Assembly (NCBI GenBank): GCA_905210385.1
Contig: CAJLWS010000105.1
Span: forward strand, 1-5,743
Length of the DNA: 5,743 bases
Direction of reading: 5' to 3'
From: an uncultured Eubacteriales bacterium
Lineage (GTDB): Bacteria > Bacillota > Clostridia > Oscillospirales > Oscillospiraceae
This document shows positions 1 through 4,252 of this stretch, piece after piece. A model generated the notes under the pieces. That model had not been told where the DNA came from. It saw nothing but the letters and a program-made list of their open reading frames with translations, and searched no databases. Every line of letters begins with the position of its first letter. Position 1 is the stretch's first letter. Made by a program: the position numbers and the translations under genes.

Positions 1-5
1 AAGGG

Positions 6-584
6 GTGCTTTGTTGTTTTTCCCAAGTGCTTGTGTTGCATCAGAAGGGTTTTCTCTTCGTTCGCTGTGTAGGCTTATGCCCTGCATGGCGTTTTTTGTT
101 TTTCCCCTACCCCTCGGAGGGGGCCGCTCCCACCCTGGAGCCGGGACCCACTCCGGAGCAAACCCAGGAGACGGAGCCGGGGCAGGAGGAGCTGTTTGCC
201 GCCCTGGCGGGGGAGAGCGTGATGGGCCTGGTTCTCTTGGAACCCACTTCGGAGGAGCTGGCCCTGGCGGCCGAGGTGGAGGAGGTGTTCCCGCCCCAGG
301 AGTACGGGGAGCGGATGCTCGTCGTCCCCCGCCTGCCGGACAGCACCGTCATCATCCAGCGGCTGGACTATGACCAGGAGGGGACCCTGACCGGGGCGGA
401 GGAGATCTGGCGCAGCCAGAGGCAGCCCGCCGCGGTCCTCCTCCAGCAGGACATCCCTGAGGGCTACCCCACCCTCCGGATCGTCATCCAGTCCGGTGAA
501 CGCACCGGCACCTATGATGTGAGCTATTACGGAAAGGGGGACGGTCGGCGGGACTTCTATGTCTGGCTGGACCGGGAAGACTGA
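6..584 (+). CDS. Hypothetical protein, N-terminus doubtful or truncated
   Basis: I do not recognise this family. From about nt 110 the frame is convincingly coding, with mostly G or C at third positions. It begins with a Pro/Thr/Glu-rich linker (about residues 37-60), like those that follow the signal peptide or lipobox of exported Firmicute proteins, and continues into a mixed alpha/beta-looking domain of about 120 residues ending in DFYVWLDRED. The first 35 or so residues, read from GTG at 6, are rich in Cys and Phe, use T-rich codons, and overlap a good intrinsic terminator at 63-103. They show no lipobox or clean signal peptide, so they are probably not the native N-terminus. The frame is also open to the left edge of the window. 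An internal ATG at 222 has an SD-like GGGGAG (210-215) and would give about 120 residues, but coding character extends upstream of it. Either the gene lost its 5' end or a sequence join lies near nt 105. It lies 72 nt upstream of era on the same strand. Confidence 0.5.
   Translation: MLCCFSQVLVLHQKGFLFVRCVGLCPAWRFLFFPYPSEGAAPTLEPGPTPEQTQETEPGQEELFAALAGESVMGLVLLEPTSEELALAAEVEEVFPPQEYGERMLVVPRLPDSTVIIQRLDYDQEGTLTGAEEIWRSQRQPAAVLLQQDIPEGYPTLRIVIQSGERTGTYDVSYYGKGDGRRDFYVWLDRED
63..103 (+). terminator. Probable intrinsic terminator
   Basis: Bases 63-73 pair with 81-91 in an 11-bp stem (CGCTGTGTAGG with CCTGCATGGCG, three G-T wobbles) around a 7-nt loop. The stem is followed directly by TTTTTTGTTTTT at 92-103. 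This is the form of a rho-independent terminator on the + strand. It probably ends transcription of a gene left of the window. It lies inside the nominal 5' end of the first reading frame, which argues against translation of that part. Confidence 0.6.
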
Positions 585-609
585 GCGAATCAAGCGGCCG
601 GAAGGCAAA

Positions 610-629
610 ACGGCGAGGCTCAATGCCGT
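610..629. other. Short dyad upstream of era
   Basis: ACGGC at 610-614 and GCCGT at 625-629 form a perfect 5-bp inverted repeat around a 10-nt loop in the gap before era. No T-run follows, so it is not a terminator. It may be a weak transcript hairpin or chance. Confidence 0.2.
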
Positions 630-656
630 CAAATAAAGGAAAGTTGAGGATCATCT

Positions 657-1553
657 ATGTCAGACATCAAGAAATGTGGAATCATCACCCTGTGTGGGCG
701 GCCCAACGTGGGCAAGTCCACCCTCACCAACACCTTAGTAGGGGAGAAGGTGGCCATCGTGTCCTCCAAGCCCCAGACTACCCGCAACCGGATCTGTGCC
801 ATTCTTAACCGGGGGGACAGTCAGTTCGTGTTCGTGGACACCCCAGGGCTGCACAAGGCGCGCACCCGACTGGGAGACTACATGGTGAAGGTGGTCCGCC
901 AGAGCGTGGCCGACGTGGACGGGGTGTGCCTGCTGGTGGAGCCGGTGGCCCACATCGGCCCGCCGGAGGAGGAGCTCATCCGGCGCATCCAGGCCCTGGG
1001 CGCTCCGGCGGCCCTGGTCATCAACAAGATCGACACGGTGGAGAAGGAGGAGCTGCTGGCGGTGATGGCCCTCTACGGCCAGGCCCACGACTGGGACGCG
1101 GTGGTGCCTATCTCCGCCCGCACCGGCGAGGGAGTGGACGAGCTGCTGGAGGTGCTCGCCCGCTGGCTGCCCGAGGGGCCTCAGCTCTTCCCCGACGGCA
1201 TGGTCACCGACCAGCCCGAGCGGCAGGTTATGGCGGAGATCGTCCGGGAGAAGCTGCTGCGCAACCTGGACAAGGAGATCCCCCACGGTACCGCCGTGGA
1301 GGTGACGAAATTCTCCCAGCGGGACGACGGCATCATCGACTGCCATGTGACCATTTACTGCGAGAAGGAGTCCCACAAGGGCATCATCATCGGTAAAAAG
1401 GGAGCCATGCTCAAGAAGATATCCACCCAGGCCCGGGAGGATATGGAGGCCTTCATGGGGGATAAGGTCTACCTGGAAGTGTGGATCAAGGTACGGGAGA
1501 GGTGGCGGGACGATGCGGCTGCCATCCGCAACTTCGGTTACACCGAGGATTGA
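657..1553 (+). CDS. era: GTPase Era (ribosome-associated)
   Basis: Era is a cytoplasmic GTPase that binds the 3' end of 16S rRNA and assists late 30S subunit maturation. The 298-residue product has the usual family length and all motifs: G1 GRPNVGKS (14-21), the switch I/G2 threonines in PQTTRN (41-42), G3 DTPG (61-64), G4 NKID (123-126) and G5 SAR (153-155). A C-terminal KH RNA-binding domain follows, with its GKKG loop at 246-249. The ATG at 657 is preceded by TTGAGGA (644-650) at a 6-nt spacing and gives the normal short leader before the first beta strand. No promoter is obvious in the 72 nt upstream. The gene appears intact. Its stop codon begins the GC-rich hairpin at 1552-1584, where the accessory insert starts. 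In Firmicutes era is commonly close to recO, which here is displaced by about 1.9 kb. Confidence 0.97.
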   Translation: MSDIKKCGIITLCGRPNVGKSTLTNTLVGEKVAIVSSKPQTTRNRICAILNRGDSQFVFVDTPGLHKARTRLGDYMVKVVRQSVADVDGVCLLVEPVAHIGPPEEELIRRIQALGAPAALVINKIDTVEKEELLAVMALYGQAHDWDAVVPISARTGEGVDELLEVLARWLPEGPQLFPDGMVTDQPERQVMAEIVREKLLRNLDKEIPHGTAVEVTKFSQRDDGIIDCHVTIYCEKESHKGIIIGKKGAMLKKISTQAREDMEAFMGDKVYLEVWIKVRERWRDDAAAIRNFGYTED

Positions 1554-1584
1554 GGGGGGGTTCCACCCCCTGAGAACCCCCCTC
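1552..1584 (+). other. G/C-rich hairpin at the era stop codon
   Basis: GAGGGGGGGTT (1552-1562, including the last two bases of the era TGA) can pair with AACCCCCCTC (1575-1584), leaving one bulged G and a 12-nt loop. No T-run follows, so it is not a standard intrinsic terminator. It could still cause pausing or protect the era mRNA 3' end. It overlaps the left 15-bp inverted repeat. Confidence 0.35.
1556..1570 (+). repeat. Left copy of 15-bp inverted repeat bounding the insert
   Basis: GGGGGTTCCACCCCC here is the exact reverse complement of GGGGGTGGAACCCCC at 3420-3434. The left copy starts three bases after the era stop. The right copy ends 19 nt before the recO Shine-Dalgarno region. Together they bracket the accessory gene. 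The sequence is low in complexity and partly self-complementary, which lowers its statistical weight. Confidence 0.45.
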
Positions 1585-1656
1585 ATCGTCGCAAAGTCCG
1601 TTCAGTTCCGTTTCCGCCTGCGGCGAAAACTTCATCTGCTCCCTTGCTCCTCATCT

Positions 1657-1691
1657 CCCCACAAGACCCGCTTCGCTGGGCTCTTGCGGGG
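1657..1691. repeat. Long imperfect hairpin in left flank
   Basis: CCCC (1657-1660), CAAGA (1662-1666) and CCC (1667-1669) pair with GGG (1678-1680), TCTTG (1682-1686) and GGGG (1688-1691) around an 8-nt loop. One A/C mismatch and one bulged C interrupt a stem of 12 pairs. No T-run follows. The strongest fold in this flank, it could be an RNA stem or a palindromic intergenic repeat. Confidence 0.45.
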
Positions 1692-1707
1692 GCCCCATTA
1701 CGGGGGC
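1692..1707. repeat. GC hairpin GCCCC/GGGGC
   Basis: GCCCC (1692-1696) pairs with GGGGC (1703-1707) around ATTACG, directly after the longer hairpin. On the - strand this contains GCCCCCGTAA, which also occurs on the + strand at 3273-3282 in the right flank, again in inverted orientation. Confidence 0.35.
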
Positions 1708-1779
1708 GTCAGCCGGGGTGCAAACTTCTCTTTCCGGCGGCAAGATCGACAGGTGGGAGGTTCCCTCGACGGGCTATGC

Positions 1780-1823
1780 CCTGGTGCCACCAGGATTGTT
1801 AGACAGTACGCCCCAATGGGGCG
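1780..1823. repeat. Two adjacent small hairpins
   Basis: CCTGGTGCCACCAGG (1780-1794) folds as a 6-bp stem with a 3-nt loop. CGCCCCAATGGGGCG (1809-1823) does the same. Neither is followed by a T-run at the right distance, so neither reads as a clear terminator. They add to the dense structure of this flank. Confidence 0.35.
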
Positions 1824-1957
1824 CCTGGTTTCGCTGAGATACCGTTACTTTTTCCTTCCACCGGGGCCATAATTTGGAGCGGATTTTCTGAATTTTATTA
1901 TGGGATAATTGCTTAGTTTCCAAGATGATATTTTTCACAAACACCAGGCAGCGATTA

Positions 1958-1987
1958 TTGACACGAGATCCTTCAAAAAGTGAGAAT
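1958..1987 (+). promoter_or_regulatory. Candidate sigma-A promoter for the membrane-protein gene
   Basis: A perfect -35 hexamer TTGACA (1958-1963) is followed after 18 bp by GAGAAT (1982-1987), a 4-of-6 match to the -10 consensus. Transcription would start near 1994, just ahead of the Shine-Dalgarno AAAGGGG at 1997-2003. This placement supports ATG 2012 as the gene start and suggests the accessory gene has its own promoter rather than relying on era read-through. Confidence 0.45.
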
Positions 1988-2011
1988 GATCGGATTAAAG
2001 GGGTGCGAATC

Positions 2012-2965
2012 ATGCGAAAAGAAAAAAGATATGATAGATGGGATAAGGCCCCAATGCGCTGGCATTATTGGACGATATTTTTCCTATTGCCAATAACCGC
2101 CCTGATCACGATCAGTTCTATCATTGTATATCGTCACCTGGGCCCACTGTATATTGCGGCAGGAGTTATCATCGCTTTAACGGCAATTTTAGCGGTTGTC
2201 TTCTCCGCAATGAAGAAGTGGGTAGGTCCATTATTGATTATGGCGGTCTATATTGAAAACCTAGCCTGCTGTTTTGCGCAGCTTATTTTATTATCCATAA
2301 ATCAGCAATACGACCAGATTTCGTCCGTGGTTGGAACTATCATTGCGTATGCAATCTATATAGGTGCGAACATCATATATTATAAAAAACGCATGGGTTT
2401 GTTTAAAAAATTTAAAACAAACAAGAGCATGAAATCAAAGAAAGAGAATCAATACCAAGAAAACAGCGTTGATCTGTTGCAGGAAATCATGGAGCACAAG
2501 GAAGAACCGAAAAAGCCGAGCAGGATTCCGATGATCCTTCTTTCCATTTTGTCCGGAGTGTTGTCTGCTGCTTTAATTACCGTTTGTGTTCTCTGGTGGT
2601 ATCAAAACCAAATAGCTTCATCTAACATTGAGGCATTACAGGAGGAATTAGAAGACCTGGAGGTGCGATACGACGCAAGAGGGGAGATTTTGGAGGACGT
2701 ACGAGAAGATAGATCTGAAATGATGGAAGAAAACAATTTTTATCGTCGGCATGCCTGCATCGTAACAGAATCAGGAGAAAAATACCATCGTTATGGATGC
2801 CAATATCTTTCTGATATAACAAGCTTCTGGATTTATAACACTGAAGCAGCGGAAAGTAAAGGCTATGAGCCGTGCTCAAATTGCTATGACAATACATCTC
2901 AAGATATTTATGACCGGCTGGAGGATATGCTTGAGGATGCGCGAGAGGAAGATAAAAAGAACTAA
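2012..2965 (+). CDS. Five-helix membrane protein with C-terminal Ada-like zinc-binding motif
   Basis: This is an unrecognised 317-residue membrane protein. Four hydrophobic helices lie at about 20-40, 46-66, 70-95 and 104-124. A charged Lys/Glu-rich stretch (125-170) leads to a fifth helix (172-196), then an acidic heptad-like coiled coil (203-241) and a compact domain at 247-292. That domain has the pattern YH-x3-C...GY-x-PC-x2-C, with H259, C263, C288 and C291 as likely zinc ligands. Similar modules occur in the metal-binding domain of Ada and at the C-termini of many Firmicute secreted or membrane proteins. The acidic tail is LEDMLEDAREEDKKN. I chose ATG 2012 because AAAGGGG (1997-2003) sits 8 nt upstream and a promoter lies just before it. 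The earlier in-frame ATG at 1925 lacks an SD. Codon use is much more AT-rich than in era, recO or mutS2, which suggests horizontal acquisition. Function is unknown; membrane sensing or envelope maintenance is only a guess. Confidence 0.85.
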   Translation: MRKEKRYDRWDKAPMRWHYWTIFFLLPITALITISSIIVYRHLGPLYIAAGVIIALTAILAVVFSAMKKWVGPLLIMAVYIENLACCFAQLILLSINQQYDQISSVVGTIIAYAIYIGANIIYYKKRMGLFKKFKTNKSMKSKKENQYQENSVDLLQEIMEHKEEPKKPSRIPMILLSILSGVLSAALITVCVLWWYQNQIASSNIEALQEELEDLEVRYDARGEILEDVREDRSEMMEENNFYRRHACIVTESGEKYHRYGCQYLSDITSFWIYNTEAAESKGYEPCSNCYDNTSQDIYDRLEDMLEDAREEDKKN

Positions 2966-2991
2966 AAATTTTATTGAAAGGTGGTGCCACC

Positions 2992-3045
2992 ATGAAACTC
3001 CCAAAGGCCAAGAAGCTTCCATCATATCGGCACCGGCACTGGTGA
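2992..3045 (+). pseudogene. Probable N-terminal relic of a tyrosine recombinase (17 codons)
   Basis: An ATG with a strong Shine-Dalgarno (GAAAGGTGG, 2976-2984, 7-nt spacer) opens a frame reading MKLPKAKKLPSYRHRHW before TGA. The first 11 residues closely resemble the start of many Clostridia phage/ICE tyrosine integrases, which typically begin MKLPKAKKLPS followed by Gly and a Trp/Tyr-Arg-containing beta strand of the arm-binding domain. The similarity is from memory of the family and was not searched. After LPS the resemblance ends abruptly, and I see no catalytic R...HxxR...Y region in any frame before recO. It lies 26 nt after the membrane-protein stop on the same strand. It could instead be a short leader peptide or a chance frame. 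Confidence 0.4.
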
Positions 3046-3230
3046 TTCCGGGTAGCGCTATGGTTACAACGGAAAGATAGAATTTCTTTATTAAGAATCG
3101 CCTGGAGGGAAGCCTGCGGAAAAGTAGTCAGCCGTTTAATTATCCCGCCAGGTGCCCAACTGGGTTCGGAAAATTTCCGAAAGCATGTCAGCACCAGGCC
3201 GGAGGCCGTCAGAGGAATCGGCGCACCGTC
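3046..3230. other. Gene-free degenerate stretch after the recombinase relic
   Basis: No plausible gene is present: all frames are short, lack good starts, or read through dyads. The composition is intermediate between the AT-richer cargo gene and the GC-rich right flank. An imperfect inverted repeat pairs CGCCTGGAGGGA (3099-3110) with TCCCGCCAGGTG (3144-3155), 10 of 12 positions, around a 33-nt loop. A perfect dyad follows at 3166-3182. The stretch may be decayed mobile-element sequence. Confidence 0.35.
3166..3182. repeat. Perfect 17-bp dyad, possible operator
   Basis: TTCGGAAAATTTCCGAA has two perfect 8-nt arms about a single central base. It is too tightly spaced for a good RNA hairpin and has no following T-run, so it looks more like a binding site for a dimeric DNA-binding protein or a recombination core. 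No promoter or gene adjoining it can be named with confidence. Confidence 0.4.
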
Positions 3231-3434
3231 GTGTTTCGGACGCCGGAAAGCTGTGCTGGCACTTCTACTCTGGCCCCCGTAAAAATCGGGGGTCCGGGGG
3301 TGCAGGCGCTTGGGACATGGCCGTCCTTTGGCCGTGTCACTCCGCGCCAAACCCCCGGCGCGCTTTTGGTTCCTTTCCTCGCGGGAGAAAAGGAACCCCA
3401 GCGGAGCGTCCCGGGGAGTGGGGGTGGAACCCCC
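3231..3434. repeat. GC-rich hairpin array, probable dispersed intergenic repeat
   Basis: Three strong hairpins follow each other. CCCCCG/CGGGGG pair at 3274-3279 and 3287-3292. GACATGGCC/GGCCGTGTC pair at 3314-3322 and 3330-3338, with an outer GGCGC/GCGCC clamp at 3305-3309 and 3344-3348. GGTTCCTTT/AAAGGAACC pair at 3368-3376 and 3389-3397, extended by CTC/GAG past one mismatch. None has a T-run. Several frames are open across the array, including one joined in frame to recO, but the palindromes argue against coding. The block resembles structured intergenic repeats of Faecalibacterium/Flavonifractor-type genomes, a recollection rather than a search result. It ends with the right 15-bp inverted repeat. 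Confidence 0.5.
3420..3434 (-). repeat. Right copy of 15-bp inverted repeat bounding the insert
   Basis: GGGGGTGGAACCCCC is the exact reverse complement of 1556-1570. It ends 19 nt before the recO Shine-Dalgarno and marks the apparent right edge of the insert. No target-site duplication is visible outside the two copies (left context GGATTGAGG, right context AAGCGACCC). Confidence 0.45.
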
Positions 3435-3470
3435 AAGCGACCCCCGACCAACCGGAAAGAGGGAATGGAC

Positions 3471-4241
3471 ATGCACCTGACCACCAACGCCCTGGTGCTG
3501 CGGGAAGTGAACTATAAGGAATCGGACAAGATTCTCACCGCCCTCACCGACCAGGAGGGCAAGCTCACTGTGTCCGCCCGGGGCTGCCGGAAGAAGGGCA
3601 GTGCCATCGCCGCCCCCTGCCAGCTGCTGGTGTACTCGGAGATGACCCTGTATGAGTACCAGGGGCGCTGGGCGGTGAAGGAGGCGGCTACCCAGCGGCG
3701 GTTTGACGGGGTGCGCTCCGACCTGGACAAGCTGGCCTTGGCCAGCTATTTTGCCGAGGTCATTGAGCTGCTTGCTGAGGAGGGCCAGAGAGAGCCGGGC
3801 CTGCTCTCCCTCATCCTCAACTGCCTCCACGCCCTGGATCAGATGGACCTGCCATTGGGACTGATCAAGACCGCCTTCGAGTGGAAGGCCATGGCCCTGG
3901 CGGGGTACGAGCCCATGACGGAGGAGTGCGCCGTGTGCGGCCGGCCCGACCCGGAGGACCCCAGTCTGCTGCTCAGCCAGGGGGTGGTGTGCTGCGAGGC
4001 CTGCCGGGGCGGAGCGGGGGAGGGGACGGCCATGCCCCTGACTGGTGCCGCCCTGGCTGCCCTACGGCACATTGTGGGAGGCAGTCCCAAGCGGCTGTTC
4101 TCCTTCCGGGTAGACGACAGATCCATGGAGCAGCTGGAGGCAGCCTCCGAGGCCTATCTGCTCACCCAGCTGGAGCGGGGATTTCGCACCCTGGACTTCT
4201 ATAAGGGGCTGAAACCCGTCCAGCCCCACAATCCAACTTAG
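3471..4241 (+). CDS. recO: DNA repair protein RecO
   Basis: RecO is a cytoplasmic recombination mediator that anneals single strands and, with RecR (and RecF), loads RecA onto SSB-coated DNA. The 256-residue product has the usual family length. An N-terminal OB-fold (about 1-80) begins with the typical LTTNALVLREVNYKESDKIL, including the Glu-Ser-Asp-Lys signature. An alpha-helical domain follows, and a zinc-binding insertion has C153-x2-C156 and C175-x2-C178, with an extra C174. I chose ATG 3471 because the Shine-Dalgarno GGAAAGAGGG (3454-3463) is 7 nt away; an in-frame ATG at 3465 is too close to it. The frame stays open upstream to 3231, but that part lies in the hairpin array and lacks family similarity. 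mutS2 starts 11 nt after the stop, so the two are probably cotranscribed. No clear recO promoter is visible. Confidence 0.95.
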   Translation: MHLTTNALVLREVNYKESDKILTALTDQEGKLTVSARGCRKKGSAIAAPCQLLVYSEMTLYEYQGRWAVKEAATQRRFDGVRSDLDKLALASYFAEVIELLAEEGQREPGLLSLILNCLHALDQMDLPLGLIKTAFEWKAMALAGYEPMTEECAVCGRPDPEDPSLLLSQGVVCCEACRGGAGEGTAMPLTGAALAALRHIVGGSPKRLFSFRVDDRSMEQLEAASEAYLLTQLERGFRTLDFYKGLKPVQPHNPT

Positions 4242-4252
4242 GGAGAATCACC

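Larger units (their letters stand above)
1585..1957. other. Gene-free left flank of the insert
   Basis: I see no credible coding region here. The + frame open across 1513-1872 reads through hairpins and lacks a usable start. Bases 1585-1840 are GC-rich and hold several inverted repeats, described separately. Composition shifts sharply to AT-rich after about 1870, leading into the promoter region of the downstream gene. A small dyad, ATTAT GGG ATAAT (1897-1909), lies in the AT-rich part and could be a protein-binding site or chance. The segment resembles dispersed, structured intergenic DNA of GC-rich gut Clostridia, but copy number cannot be judged from this window. Confidence 0.4.

Noticed and set aside
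735..1586. 283-codon open frame on the - strand
   Set aside because: It is the antisense shadow of era, with His/Leu/Val-rich low-complexity translation typical of mirrored GC3 codons.
1825..1860. Possible terminator at the TTTTT run near 1850
   Set aside because: The CGCCCC/GGGGCG stem ends more than 20 nt earlier and no adequate stem adjoins the T-run.
1925..2011. Longer start for the membrane protein at ATG 1925
   Set aside because: No Shine-Dalgarno precedes it, the extra residues cover the promoter, and ATG 2012 has a well-spaced AAAGGGG.
1782..2992. 11-bp direct repeat TGGTGCCACCA at 1782-1792 and 2982-2992, a possible att duplication
   Set aside because: A pair of 11-mers is expected by chance in a window this size, and the right copy is explained by a Shine-Dalgarno and start codon.
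3231..3470. N-terminal extension of RecO by about 80 residues
   Set aside because: The region is a hairpin-rich repeat, RecO is normally about 250 residues, and the Shine-Dalgarno is placed correctly for ATG 3471.
3152..3517. 121-codon + strand frame crossing the hairpin array into recO
   Set aside because: There is no Shine-Dalgarno, the composition follows the repeat, and it overlaps recO out of frame.
2622..3830. 402-codon open frame on the - strand
   Set aside because: It runs antisense across the membrane protein, the hairpin array and recO, has no coherent domain, and is explained by GC-rich codon bias and few stops.
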